Positions 51,030 to 60,023 are shown, counted from the first letter of the stretch. The stretch: DNA of 64,000 bases from Aestuariicoccus sp032586235 (GCF_032586235.1 NZ_JAWHTD010000019.1:1-64000), one strand, 5' to 3'. Program-made: numbers and translations. The notes: generated by a model not told the origin, from the sequence alone.

Positions 51030-51995
51030 TCACATATTGGCTGGATCCGGAACGGCACGTCCGTCCGGATGGAACAGTTTCATATCGTTCAAAAGGGCAT
51101 CGATGGCCACGGCGCCATCGCGGATCGCCTTCAGGAACCATTGGTGCTCGGATGTCGTCTCCATGCCTTTGCGACACACCAGCCAGAATCTCGAATAAGG
51201 TGCGATCGCGGTGTCGAACGGCGCCACCAACTCGCCCTTTCTCAGGTGCTCGCTGGCGAGAAATGACCCGGCGAGCGCGATATGTCCTGTGGCCAGTGTC
51301 GTCTCTACGGCGCTTGCCGTATCTGCACAGGTGACCGCAAAGGCTGCCGGCGGTTCCAGACCGTTGACCCGGCACCACGCCGCCCATGTCGATTCATGGT
51401 TTCCCGGATCGAGGGTGAATTCAACGTTGATCAGCCCCTACTTTTTCAGATCGACCGGTCGCTTTGCAAACCGCGCAACGTCGGGGCGCATGACGGGCGT
51501 GAACCATGTCCGCAGCAACGGTTCCCAGTGGAAGTCTCCTTGGGGCTCTCTTGCCCAGCGGATCGCCATATCGACCTTGCCGCTGGCGATATCGCGATTC
51601 TGCTTGCTGAGATCCCACGAGATCCGGATGTCGGGACGTTGCGATTGCGCCTTGAAGAGTGCAGGCATGACCCAGCCATGCACTGCCCTGGCGGGTCCGC
51701 TGACAGTCAGAACAACTTCTTTCAGCGGCTCGTGCGCTTCATCCCATGCGAATTGAATTCTCTCAAACACCCGCCCGAGATTTTTCTGAAGCACCCGGCC
51801 TTTGTTTGTGAGTTCGATCGCACGATGCTTGCGAATGAACAGGGCGCCGCCAAGCTCTTCCTCCAACTGTTTGATTTGAAAGCCCACGGCCGCCGGGGTG
51901 ACAAACAATTCATCCGCTGCCCTGGCAAAGCTCATGTGCCGGGCAGCGGCCTCGAAGGTCCGCAAGGATGTCAGCGATGGAAGACGTTTGGGCAT
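51030..51995 (-). pseudogene. LysR-family regulator interrupted by one amber codon
   Basis: A GcvA-like LysR gene of full length (321 codons) lies in one frame. The N-terminal helix-turn-helix reads MSFARAADELFVTPAAVGFQ. The frame reads on past a single TAG at 51438-51440 (between DLKK and GLINVEF) to the expected C-terminus with ELVAPFDTAIAPYSRFWLVC. There is no frameshift. It is divergent from the small exported protein at 52107, which it may have controlled. A recent mutation or a sequencing error would both explain this. Confidence 0.78.
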
Positions 51996-52106
51996 TTGAC
52001 CCAAGAATATCTTGCCCAAGAGCAAAATCAATCTCGTTTGTCAGCTGGGGTTCAAAGTCGCAGGGTTTCTCTGCCGAAGCATGAAATTCAACCAAAGGAG
52101 AACACC

Positions 52107-52460
52107 ATGACACGCCCCTTCATCCCCGCCGCCATTCTCGCCCTTTTCGCCGCACTGCCGGCCGCGGCCGATCAGTTTGCCGTTCGGATCGACCACGCTT
52201 ACGGCGGCGCAAGCCCGCAGCTTCTGGAGGTTCTGAAGGTCTCCGAAATTGAAAGCTTCTCCGAGAACGGTCGCCATTTCGTGGTGCTTGAGGCGCCGGG
52301 CGAAGCCTATGTCGAGGCCTTCTTCCACGCCATCGGCCGCAACGCGCTTGAGCTGAACGCGCTTGACGCGGATTGGACGAATCCGGCGATGCAACATCTC
52401 TCGATTGCACAACGGCTTGGCTTTCTTCGTGAGATCGACTGCGGTTTCTGCACCAGCTGA
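52107..52460 (+). CDS. Small exported protein of unknown function
   Basis: Protein of 117 residues with a clear signal peptide (MTRPFIPAAILALFAALPAAADQ). The mature part is about 95 residues, acidic, with no recognised domain, and ends in CGFCTS, a CxxC pair that may be redox active or bind metal. ATG 52107 follows AAAGGAGA. It is divergent from the amber-interrupted LysR gene and ends before a terminator at 52561. Its intact state contrasts with the decayed genes to its left. Confidence 0.7.
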   Translation: MTRPFIPAAILALFAALPAAADQFAVRIDHAYGGASPQLLEVLKVSEIESFSENGRHFVVLEAPGEAYVEAFFHAIGRNALELNALDADWTNPAMQHLSIAQRLGFLREIDCGFCTS

Positions 52461-52560
52461 GAGGATCAAGGAGTTTCGAGCAGGTCGCCGCGAACATGGG
52501 CTTGGCTTGTCATAACCTCTTCCAGCCGATCCATGTGAAACGTCCCGGTTCGAAATGCGG

Positions 52561-52584
52561 AACGCCCCCCCCAAGGGAGGCGTT
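52561..52584 (+). terminator. Probable terminator downstream of the small exported protein gene
   Basis: AACGCCCCCC and GGGAGGCGTT form a 10-bp stem with one mismatch and a CCAA loop, followed by TCGTTCGTCTTGTT. It is about 100 nt after the stop at 52460 and about 30 nt before the left end of the insertion sequence. Confidence 0.6.
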
Positions 52585-52621
52585 TCGTTCGTCTTGTTCT
52601 GACGCCTGGCGAATGTCCTGT

Positions 52622-52636
52622 GTGGATGGCGCCCGC
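52622..52636 (+). repeat. Subterminal inverted repeat of the IS1111-group element (transposase 3-prime side)
   Basis: GTGGATGGCGCCCGC matches the reverse complement of 53944-53958 with one difference. Subterminal repeats are the mark of the IS1111 group within the IS110 family. Confidence 0.75.
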
Positions 52637-52860
52637 ATAGCAAGGGTTAAATGAGATTGTGCGTACCTTTTCAGAAGCGGTCTTGTGTCCGGCCTGTTTG
52701 CGCGGTCTCGACCGCTGGCCCTGATGGGATCCGCAGATCAGGTTCCTAACTGCTTTGCGGGCAGTGACGCCCGGGACATTCGGCGGAGTGTCCTGATCGT
52801 TGCGGCTGAAGGGTACACCATCACATCGTTGGTCTTGCTATCTCGTCTTTCCTTTCCGGC
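52637..52860 (-). ncRNA. Candidate guide (seekRNA/bridge) RNA region of the IS1111-group element
   Basis: This 224-bp non-coding stretch lies between the transposase stop and the subterminal repeat. IS110-family transposases use an RNA from the element's non-coding region to choose their target; as I remember it, the IS1111 group places it downstream of the transposase gene. The segment contains local dyads (for example GCGGTCTCGACCGC at 52705-52718) but I cannot fold it here. The exact RNA ends and guide bases are unknown. Confidence 0.4.
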
Positions 52861-53880
52861 TCAGGCTGCGTGCGGCCGATAGGGTTCGTTCCTGGTCAGC
52901 ACTGCCCACATGATCCGAGCCGTCTTGTTCGCCATGGCGACCGTTGCGAGGCGCGCGGGCTTTCTCTGCAGCAGGTCTGCCAGCCAGGGATCGGCGCGTT
53001 CTGGGTGATTGGCAACCTGCCGGACACGGGACGTCATGCCGACGACGATGAGCTGACGCAGGTACCTGTCGCCCATCTTGGTGATCTTGCCCAACCGCTC
53101 CTTGCCGCCACTGGAATGGTTGCGCGGCGAGAGCCCTAGCCAGGCGGCAAACTCGCGACCGCTTCGAAACTGGTGGCCTGATCCGATTGTCGCAGCCACA
53201 GCCGATGCCGTGACTGGGCCGACGCCGGGAATGGTCTGCAGGAGCTGCGCCTGCCTGCTGAGGCGTGCCTGAATGCGCATCGTGATCTCGTACCACCCAA
53301 GCCGGTTGTGCAGGTCAATTAGCTGTCGGCTGAGGACGCGCAGAACGTCCTGGGCGAGCTCCGGCAGATCGGCCTGTTGCCCCTCTATGATCCCTTTCGC
53401 GAAATCGATCGCCCGCGCGACACCGCGAGCAATGGCGATGCCAAACTCCGCCGCCAGGCTGCGAAGCATGTTGATCAGCTGAGTGCGTTGCCGAACCACG
53501 AAGTCCCGTGCCCGGTGCAGGGATAGAAGCGCCTGCTGTTCTTCGGACTTGATCTCGACAAACCGCATCGTCGGACGTGTCACTGCCTCGCAGATGGCCT
53601 CTGCATCGACAGCATCCGACTTGCCGCGCTTCACGTAGGGTTTGACATACATCGGCGGCATCAACCGGACGGTGTGACCCAGCTTCGACAACTCACGCGC
53701 CCAGTAGTGGCTCGATGCGCAAGCTTCCACGCCGATGAGGCAGGGCGCGAGACGGTCGAAGAACGCCAGAACCTGCGAGCGGCGCAAAGGCCGATTGAAC
53801 GCAACCTCTCCTTCCTCAGTGACGCCGTGCACGTGAAAGATGGTCTTGGCCAAGTCGAGGCCGACGGTGGTAACTTGCAT
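52861..53880 (-). CDS. IS110-family transposase (IS1111 group)
   Basis: DEDD-type transposase of 339 residues. The RuvC-like N-terminal domain starts VTTVGLDLAKTIFHVHGV with the first catalytic Asp. VEACASSHYWARELSKLGH supplies Glu, and KSDAVDAEAICEA carries further acidic residues. The C-terminal transposase_20 domain has LQTIPGVGPVTASAVAATIG with the conserved Ser region in LSPRNHSSGGKERLGKITK. The start ATG 53880 gives the usual N-terminus; the frame is open further upstream. No disruption is seen, so the element may be active. Confidence 0.9.
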   Translation of the reverse strand: MQVTTVGLDLAKTIFHVHGVTEEGEVAFNRPLRRSQVLAFFDRLAPCLIGVEACASSHYWARELSKLGHTVRLMPPMYVKPYVKRGKSDAVDAEAICEAVTRPTMRFVEIKSEEQQALLSLHRARDFVVRQRTQLINMLRSLAAEFGIAIARGVARAIDFAKGIIEGQQADLPELAQDVLRVLSRQLIDLHNRLGWYEITMRIQARLSRQAQLLQTIPGVGPVTASAVAATIGSGHQFRSGREFAAWLGLSPRNHSSGGKERLGKITKMGDRYLRQLIVVGMTSRVRQVANHPERADPWLADLLQRKPARLATVAMANKTARIMWAVLTRNEPYRPHAA

Positions 53881-53943
53881 GGGGTGGCTCCTCTCTATCG
53901 CAGATTCTGACACCTGCACTATGGCGCATTGCGACGCCGGGGA

Positions 53944-53958
53944 GCGGGAGCCATCCAC
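53944..53958 (-). repeat. Subterminal inverted repeat of the IS1111-group element (transposase 5-prime side)
   Basis: Read on the minus strand this is GTGGATGGCTCCCGC, matching 52622-52636. It can also pair with GGGGTGGCTCC at 53881-53891 just upstream of the transposase start, giving a stem with a 4-nt bulge that could affect transposase expression. Confidence 0.7.
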
Positions 53959-53965
53959 CCCATCT

Positions 53966-54267
53966 GCTGTCAGATGATTTGGACCACCGGAGGCCGTGAC
54001 GTTCAGGAGCGTTCGCTTTGGTCTGGATTACGTTAGGCTTTCCGGCGTTAGCGCCTTCGCGACACCTGATTTTATTTCGTAACGGTAGGTTTTTGGGTCA
54101 TCGTAACCGCCTTGAGGGGGAGATGAGGCAGAATTTGCGCTGCATACCTCGCCGCCGACCGACCATCCGCCTGAACCACGCCGATGCGGCCATGGCGACG
54201 TTTTGCCGGCATCCGTGAAGGTCCGCGATTGCGCCGGCTGGGCAGGAACGTCTCGTATCGCGACCTG
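53966..54267. other. Non-coding flank between the IS element and the oxidoreductase gene
   Basis: About 300 bases without a recognisable gene. Short open frames on the minus strand around 54098-54331 overlap the oxidoreductase gene end and have no known domain. Confidence 0.4.
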
Positions 54268-55821
54268 TCAGCCGGGAAGCTGCCGAAACAGGCTCGGATC
54301 GACGGTCGCGGCAGCCAGCACGCCGCCCCACAGCGCCCCGGGGATACCGGGGCTCAGGACATCCTGACCGGCAAGGAACAGACCCGGGATCGGCGTCCGT
54401 GTTTGCAGCGCTTCGCTCATCAACCGGTCAGGGGTCGTGTCGATGCCGTAGAATGCACCCTTGTGATGCCCCGTGATCGCGCGGGTGGTGAGCGGCGTGG
54501 ACAGATTGCGGAACACGACCAGCTTGGCCAACTCGGGGAAATAGGTCTCGAACTGCGCGAACATCGCGTCTGCGACCCTTGTCTTGAAGGCCTGATAGTC
54601 TTCGCCCCGCGCCCCCGGCTCCTTGTCGGCCCAGGCTTCCACCACCGACCAGTCGGCCCAGGCGACGATTTCGCCTGCGTATTTCTGCGATGGTCCGGGT
54701 TTATGGCTGGGGTCCTTCAACGAGGCGAAGGATACGAACATGCCGGGCGGCGGACTGTCGGGGACGTCCGTCCAGACGACGTCGACCTTGCCGCCTGGAT
54801 AAATCCAGTGGTTCGACCGCGTCGCCCCGGCGCGCTGGATATCGCCCTCAAAGCCCACGAACAGGCTGAAATGGGCGACAGAGTGCGGCAGGGCGTTGAT
54901 CTCGTCGATCCAGTCCTGTTGCCCGCACCCCTTTGGCAGAAGATGGTTCACGGTCTCGCGCGCCCCGATATCCGAGATCACCGTATCCGCGCGGATGTCC
55001 TCCCCCTGCGCCGTCCGCACGCCGACGACCCGGTCGTCCTGCATAAGCAGCGTCTCGACCTTGGTGTCCGCCCGCGCTTCGCCGCCCGCGTTCGTGATCG
55101 TCGGCAGGATGTGCTCGGCAAAGGTCGCGCCGCCACCCTTGGGATACCAGGCGCCGCTTTCCAGATAGGCCCCAGTTATCAGGGCATGCAAGGCAAAGCT
55201 CGCCTTGCTTGGCCTGCCGCCATGGTCGAACCATTGCGCGGCGAAGGCGGCCGCCAAGGCGCGATTGTCAGTGATGTCGTCGATCACCTCCTGCGTGGTC
55301 CGCTTGCACCAGCGTTCGATGGCGTGGCTGTGCCACCATTTCAAGGCATGGCCGATGATCTCGGGCATCGCGCGGGTCATAGTGACCTTCATAAGAGCCT
55401 CCCGGCCCTCTTTCAGCGCAGCGATCCATGCGTCGATGGCCTCCGCCTCGTCCGGGAACCGGTCCTTGAGATCGCGGGCCTGCGCCTCGTAGGGGCGGGA
55501 CAAGGCCAGCGGGGCGGCATCGCCGATATGCAGATTGTCATAGACCGCGCCCATCGAGGCCAATTCGATCGGTGTGTCCGACAGCCAGTCGAGAATATGG
55601 CGCTCGCGATCTTCCGGGGCGACGCAGTTGAGATAATGGATGCCCGCATCCCAGTTGAAGCCCTCGATGGAAAAGCTGTGGCTCAGGCCGCCAAGTGTTT
55701 GGTATTGCTCAAGCAGCAGCACCTTGTGCCCGGCCTTCGACAGCGCGGCCGCCGCCGCCATGCCGCCCATGCCCGAGCCGATGACGATAGCGTCCCAGTG
55801 GCTCTTGTCAGCCTCGGCCAT
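54268..55821 (-). CDS. FAD-dependent phytoene desaturase/retinol saturase-like oxidoreductase
   Basis: Protein of 517 residues of the CrtI/RetSat superfamily. The dinucleotide motif AIVIGSGMGGMAAAAALSKA is at residues 12-31, with LLLEQYQTLGGLSHSFS following. The C-terminal flavin motif is PIPGLFLAGQDVLSPGIPGA near residue 480. These enzymes add or remove hydrogens on isoprenoid chains or related lipids. No carotenoid, terpene or fatty-acid gene adjoins it, so the substrate is open. The upstream gap holds an AAAGGGGAAAG stretch on the plus strand only, and a promoter is not obvious. Confidence 0.83.
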   Translation of the reverse strand: MAEADKSHWDAIVIGSGMGGMAAAAALSKAGHKVLLLEQYQTLGGLSHSFSIEGFNWDAGIHYLNCVAPEDRERHILDWLSDTPIELASMGAVYDNLHIGDAAPLALSRPYEAQARDLKDRFPDEAEAIDAWIAALKEGREALMKVTMTRAMPEIIGHALKWWHSHAIERWCKRTTQEVIDDITDNRALAAAFAAQWFDHGGRPSKASFALHALITGAYLESGAWYPKGGGATFAEHILPTITNAGGEARADTKVETLLMQDDRVVGVRTAQGEDIRADTVISDIGARETVNHLLPKGCGQQDWIDEINALPHSVAHFSLFVGFEGDIQRAGATRSNHWIYPGGKVDVVWTDVPDSPPPGMFVSFASLKDPSHKPGPSQKYAGEIVAWADWSVVEAWADKEPGARGEDYQAFKTRVADAMFAQFETYFPELAKLVVFRNLSTPLTTRAITGHHKGAFYGIDTTPDRLMSEALQTRTPIPGLFLAGQDVLSPGIPGALWGGVLAAATVDPSLFRQLPG

Positions 55822-56047
55822 ATTGAATCTCCGTGGTATCGAAAGGGGAAAGTGAAATGCTGTAAGTCCGCCTACGATTAGTATGCGGTTGCAAAGAACG
55901 CCTTGATAACGATCAATCCAATCTGGACGCCATCAAAGCTCACGCCTTGTCCGGCGCGCCCGGTTCAAAGCTGCCAGGAAAAGCCGCGGCAGCAAACGGT
56001 GGCCTCGAAGCCCCGAGGCAACACTGCCAAATCGAGTTCCGGGTCAC

Positions 56048-56353
56048 TCAGGTTTGGATCCTGGCCCAATCCGGATCACGCATGGCAAATGCGTGCCCGT
56101 CCGCGGTTGCGATAAAGACGGCCATGTCCTCCCTGCGCCAGCAGACGGCCGTCGCAGTGCTTTCGAATTCATCTACCGAGAAACCGAGATCGGCCAGCAG
56201 GTGCGGCGAGAGCATCGCCAGGCGCTCGAGATCATCGAGGACCGTATCCCGTTTCGGTCTCTTTGGCGCGCGAGGGATAAATTCACTCACGGACTTGCAG
56301 AGCAAGGCGAGCCAGGATGAAGCGTTATGCGGGGTGAGTTCGGAAAGGGACAT
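56048..56353 (-). CDS. DUF1127-like small protein
   Basis: Protein of 101 residues. The middle part DDLERLAMLSPHLLADLGFS is like the DUF1127 motif (xxLxxLSDxxLxDIGL), small proteins common in Rhodobacterales with roles in RNA turnover and phosphate or carbon metabolism. The extra C-terminal half (WRREDMAVFIATADGHAFAM) is longer than usual. It is divergent from the LysR gene at 56464, so the latter may regulate it. Confidence 0.55.
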   Translation of the reverse strand: MSLSELTPHNASSWLALLCKSVSEFIPRAPKRPKRDTVLDDLERLAMLSPHLLADLGFSVDEFESTATAVCWRREDMAVFIATADGHAFAMRDPDWARIQT

Positions 56354-56463
56354 CGATCTGATCCATGAAATATTGGCCTCGGTCGCAATCGTGCCCCCTG
56401 GAGAGACTTGCGCGCAAACCAGTTCTATGCACCATATGGATCAGGAAAAGTGACCCTATCGCT

Positions 56464-57387
56464 ATGGCAAGACTTCCACCTCTGAATGCACTTCGCGCTT
56501 TCGAAGCCGCGGCCCGTCACAACGGTTTCATTGGCGCTGCAGAGGAACTGCACGTCACGCGAGGCGCCATCAGCCGGCATGTGAAACTTCTGGAAGACAG
56601 CCTTGGCGTTCAGTTGTTCGCGCGCCAGGCGCAGGGCGTCCGGCTGACCCAAGCCGGCCGGCAATTGACGCCGGTCCTGACGGAAGCGTTCGGTATGATC
56701 GCGCGGGGCACAGAGCGGGTCGCTTCGGATGCCTCGGAATTGCGCGTGATTTGTCCGCCCGGAACGTCAATTCGATGGCTGCTGCCAAAGCTCGATGAAT
56801 TCCGTAAGGCTTACCCGGATATCAAGCTGCGCCTGACGACCGATTTCCACCCGGACAGCGGTTTCGACCCGATTGATGCCGATATCGGGTTCTCGGTGTC
56901 GAACTGGCCAAACCGGTCGCAGGAAATCGAGCATCTCACGCTCTTTCCAATCTGTCTGACACCAGCCTGTTCGCCAGGTTATCTTGAGGCCACGTCGCTT
57001 GAGCGGGCCGAAGACCTGACACGGTGCGAACTGCTGCACGAGACGCGGGACCATGCCGATTGGACGACTTGGGTGAATGCCTTCCAGCCTAAGGATGTCG
57101 ATCCCCGAACGGGTCAGGACTTTCCAAACCTCGATATCGCGACGAAGGCCGCGGTGATGGGGGTCGGCGTCGTCATGGCGCACCTTGTTCTGTGCCACGA
57201 GGAGCTTGCCAGCGGGACACTGGTCACGCCGTTCCCCGACATGGTCTGCCACTCTCCGCTCGGGGGTGTGTGCCTGCTCGGTGGCCGCGACAAATGGACC
57301 AGCCCGAAGGTCGAAGCGTTCAAATCATGGGCCTACCGGGCGTCAGAGGCCGATCGAAGACGGATGGCTCACCGATCGCAGGATTGA
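56464..57387 (+). CDS. LysR-family transcriptional regulator (GcvA-like)
   Basis: Regulator of 307 residues. The opening LPPLNALRAFEAAARHNGFI and the helix-turn-helix GAAEELHVTRGAISRHVKLL are typical of the GcvA/AmpR branch. The start is ATG 56464 because it gives the standard N-terminus; the frame is open from 56365. It is divergent from the DUF1127-like gene. The effector is unknown. Confidence 0.85.
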   Translation: MARLPPLNALRAFEAAARHNGFIGAAEELHVTRGAISRHVKLLEDSLGVQLFARQAQGVRLTQAGRQLTPVLTEAFGMIARGTERVASDASELRVICPPGTSIRWLLPKLDEFRKAYPDIKLRLTTDFHPDSGFDPIDADIGFSVSNWPNRSQEIEHLTLFPICLTPACSPGYLEATSLERAEDLTRCELLHETRDHADWTTWVNAFQPKDVDPRTGQDFPNLDIATKAAVMGVGVVMAHLVLCHEELASGTLVTPFPDMVCHSPLGGVCLLGGRDKWTSPKVEAFKSWAYRASEADRRRMAHRSQD

Positions 57388-57584
57388 GCCATGATGCGGC
57401 GACAGCTCGGTGCCCTTGCCACGCCAAGAGCCTGCCATGATCCCGTCGGGCCCGGGCGGCCATCCGGCGTTATCCAGTTACGAAAGCTGGACACCTGACG
57501 CACGAAACGTCCCTCGTTGACGGCCCTCTGCCGCCGGTTGCCAGGTCTGGGGCCACTTGCCGGTCACCAGCATGGCGCGGCTCC

Positions 57585-58406
57585 TCAGCCCGGGTGAAAG
57601 ATGAACGACCGCATCGACACCGACCCAAGGTCGATCGCGTCGGTCATGAACGTGAGCGCGTCGCCCGAATCCGAGGCGCCGGCCACGGTCAGCGCGGGCA
57701 GATAGTGGTCCACGCTCGGATGCGCGGCGGTCAGCAGGGGCCCGAGCCCGTCGCGGTCGGCAAGCGCCCTGAAATCGCGGTCGGTCAGCCTGTCCGCGAA
57801 CAATGCGTCAAACTCCAGTGCGAAATCCTGCGGCGCGCCGTCCTTGCGCATGGTGCGCAGGTTGTGCACCACGTTGCCCGACCCAAGGATCAGCACCCCG
57901 CGGTCGCGCAGCTCGGTCAGGGTCCGGCCGATCTCCAGCTGATGCGCCAGCCCCTGCGCCATGTCGATGGACACCTGGAACACCGGCACGTCGGCCTCTG
58001 GATAGAGGTATTTCAAAACCGCCCAGGCGCCGTGGTCGAGCCCCCAGGTGTCGTCCGCCTCGGCGCGGTGGCTGTGCAGCAGGGTCACGACCTCGCGCGC
58101 CAGTTCGGGTTGTCCCGGGGCTGCATACTGCTGGCGATAGAGCGCGTCGGGGAAGCCGTAGAAATCGTGGATCGTGCGCGGCATGGCCGAGACATCGACC
58201 AGCGTGGTGCCCCGCGTCATCCAATGCGCCGACACCACCAGGATCGCCTTGGGGCGTGGCAGGCTCTGGCCGAGCGCGGCCCAGGCGCGGCCGAACGGCC
58301 CGTCCTCGATGGCGTGCATCGGGCTGCCGTGGCCCAGAAAGACGACCGGCATCCGCGCCGTTGGGGCGAACCGGTCCTTGAGCTCTTCGAGCGTGTGGGT
58401 CTGCAT
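57585..58406 (-). CDS. ygiD: 4,5-DOPA dioxygenase-like extradiol enzyme
   Basis: LigB-fold extradiol dioxygenase of 273 residues. The metal ligands lie in MPVVFLGHGSPMHAIED (His near 26), WGLDHGAWAVLKYLYP, and GSGNVVHNLRTM. The length and spacing match YgiD/DodA, which opens 3,4-dihydroxyphenyl rings at the 4,5 bond using Zn2+ or Fe2+. ATG 58406 follows AAAGGAAC. It lies 59 bp after the DoxX gene in one operon. The natural bacterial substrate is not known. Confidence 0.86.
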   Translation of the reverse strand: MQTHTLEELKDRFAPTARMPVVFLGHGSPMHAIEDGPFGRAWAALGQSLPRPKAILVVSAHWMTRGTTLVDVSAMPRTIHDFYGFPDALYRQQYAAPGQPELAREVVTLLHSHRAEADDTWGLDHGAWAVLKYLYPEADVPVFQVSIDMAQGLAHQLEIGRTLTELRDRGVLILGSGNVVHNLRTMRKDGAPQDFALEFDALFADRLTDRDFRALADRDGLGPLLTAAHPSVDHYLPALTVAGASDSGDALTFMTDAIDLGSVSMRSFIFHPG

Positions 58407-58465
58407 GGGTCTGTTCCTTTGGGCAAACCGGGCGGCTTGGTGGCCGCCCGGGGCGTTGACACGGT

Positions 58466-58888
58466 TCAGGCGAACTGACCCAGCGCTTTTTGCAGCACCG
58501 GCAGCCGCAGCGCGTAAGCGCCGCCGCCAAGCGTCGCGATGACCCCCTGCACCATGGCCCAGAAGATCGGGAACTCCCAGCCGCCGCCTTCGGCGGAGAA
58601 GAGCCAGCCGTTGCCCGCATGAACCCAGGTGGCGCCCAGCAGCACCGGGATCAGCGCCAGCGACACCAGGCGCGTGGCGACACCGAGGATCAGGGCCAGC
58701 CCGCCGCCGATCTCGGCCAGGATGGTAAGGTAGGCGAAGAGCCCGGGCAGCCCGAGGCTTTCGAAATAGCCGACGGTGCCGGCGACGGTGAAGACGCTGA
58801 TCTTGAGCCAGCCGTGGGCGATAAAGAGAGCGCCGCTCGAGACGCGAAGCGCGAGGGCGGCGTAGTCTGCATTGGTCTGCGTGGTCAT
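58466..58888 (-). CDS. DoxX-family membrane protein
   Basis: Membrane protein of 140 residues with four hydrophobic segments. The DoxX pattern ALFIAHGWLKISVFTVAG is near residue 20 and LTILAEIGGGLALILGVATR near residue 55. Members often sit beside redox or dioxygenase genes, as here with the DodA-like gene, and in quinone or thiol stress operons. ATG 58888 is preceded by AAAAAGGA. It is the first gene of the operon divergent from the LysR gene at 59018. Confidence 0.82.
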   Translation of the reverse strand: MTTQTNADYAALALRVSSGALFIAHGWLKISVFTVAGTVGYFESLGLPGLFAYLTILAEIGGGLALILGVATRLVSLALIPVLLGATWVHAGNGWLFSAEGGGWEFPIFWAMVQGVIATLGGGAYALRLPVLQKALGQFA

Positions 58889-58980
58889 GACGAAATCCTT
58901 TTTCCGATGGCTGCGCTGTGCACAGCATGTCTGTGGGCAAGGATTTACACCTTGAAGATCGCCCACAATATGGCGAATAT

Positions 58981-59005
58981 AACAAATGACTTCCCACGAT
59001 TTGTT
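58981..59005. promoter_or_regulatory. LysR-type operator in the doxX/lysR divergent promoter
   Basis: AACAAAT, 11 bp, ATTTGTT is a perfect 7-11-7 inverted repeat. It has the T-N11-A layout of LysR boxes and sits 12 bp before the LysR start and about 90 bp before the DoxX start. A second dyad ATAT-GGCGA-ATAT lies just upstream (58970-58980 region). It is a strong candidate for autoregulation and activation of doxX-ygiD. Confidence 0.68.
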
Positions 59006-59017
59006 CTCAATATAGCC

Positions 59018-59914
59018 ATGGACCTCTTCGATCAGCTGCGCGCCTTCGTCGCCACCGCCCAGTCCGGGTCGTTCACCGCCGCGGCGGACCAGCTGGGTCT
59101 GTCGAACCGTCTGACATCGAAATACGTCGCCGGGCTCGAGGCGCGGCTTGGCGTGCGCCTGTTCCAGCGCACGACCCGCAAGGTCGGGCTGACCCCGGAG
59201 GGTGACGATCTGCTGCTGCGCGCGCCGGCCCTGCTGGACGAGCTTGACGACCTGCTGGCGGACGTGTCCGAAGGCTCGCGCGGGCTGTCGGGCGTGCTGC
59301 GCCTGTCTGCGCCCGTCACCTTCGGCGAGGTCTATGTCGCCGGAATGCTGGCCCGTTTCGCCGCGGCCAACCCGGGGATTTCCATCGACCTGCGGCTGAG
59401 CGACGCCTTCACCGACCTTGCCGCCGATGGCATCGACCTGGCCTTTCGCATCGGCCGTTTCGACATGGCCTCGCTCAAGATGCGGCGGCTTGGCGCGTCG
59501 CAGAGCCTGCCGGTGGCCAGCCCGGCCTATATCGCCAAGGCAGGCAAACCGTCGGGGCCGGAGAATCTTTCGCGGCACAGCTGCATCGTCGACACAAACC
59601 GCCGCACCCCGAGGCGCTGGGTGTTCCGCCGCGATGGCACCGACACCACGGCCCATGTCGAAGGCCGCTTTCAGGTCAATTCGGCCAATGCCGCCGTCGA
59701 CCTTGCACGCCAGGGGCTGGGCATCGCCTATGTCCCGCGCTTTGCGCTGAAAGGCGCGGTCGAGAGCGGCGAGCTGGTGCCGCTTCTGGATGGATATACC
59801 GGAGAGCGCGGCGATATCGCCGCCGTCTACCTCGAAGGGCGCGCCCTGCCGCGCAAGGTCCGGGCGCTGATCGACTTTGCGGTGGCGGACATGAAGGCCT
59901 CGCCGCTGGTATAG
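59018..59914 (+). CDS. LysR-family transcriptional regulator
   Basis: Regulator of 298 residues. The start is MDLFDQLRAFVATAQSGSFT and the helix-turn-helix AAADQLGLSNRLTSKYVAGL. The effector domain follows the branch related to quinone-responsive QhpR/DhcR-like proteins (YVPRFALKGAVESGELVPLL). It is divergent from doxX-ygiD and shares the 58981-59005 dyad, so it probably controls them. Confidence 0.86.
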   Translation: MDLFDQLRAFVATAQSGSFTAAADQLGLSNRLTSKYVAGLEARLGVRLFQRTTRKVGLTPEGDDLLLRAPALLDELDDLLADVSEGSRGLSGVLRLSAPVTFGEVYVAGMLARFAAANPGISIDLRLSDAFTDLAADGIDLAFRIGRFDMASLKMRRLGASQSLPVASPAYIAKAGKPSGPENLSRHSCIVDTNRRTPRRWVFRRDGTDTTAHVEGRFQVNSANAAVDLARQGLGIAYVPRFALKGAVESGELVPLLDGYTGERGDIAAVYLEGRALPRKVRALIDFAVADMKASPLV

Positions 59915-60023
59915 GGTCGCGACCAGCCCGCTGGCGGAATCCCGCCCACCGCCGCGCTTGCCGCTTGATCGCCGGGGCGGTAGATGGCCTTCTTTCAGGC
60001 GATCACGCAGGGATGGGGATGAC

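Larger units (their letters stand above)
52615..53965 (-). mobile_element. IS1111-group insertion sequence (IS110 family)
   Basis: An intact transposase gene (52861-53880, minus) is flanked by subterminal inverted repeats GTGGATGGCKCCCGC at 52622-52636 and 53944-53958 (14 of 15 identical). This gives an element of about 1.35 kb, normal for the group. Outer ends are estimated a few bases beyond the repeats and are uncertain. No target duplication is expected for this family. About 220 non-coding bases lie inside the element downstream of the transposase gene. Confidence 0.8.
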
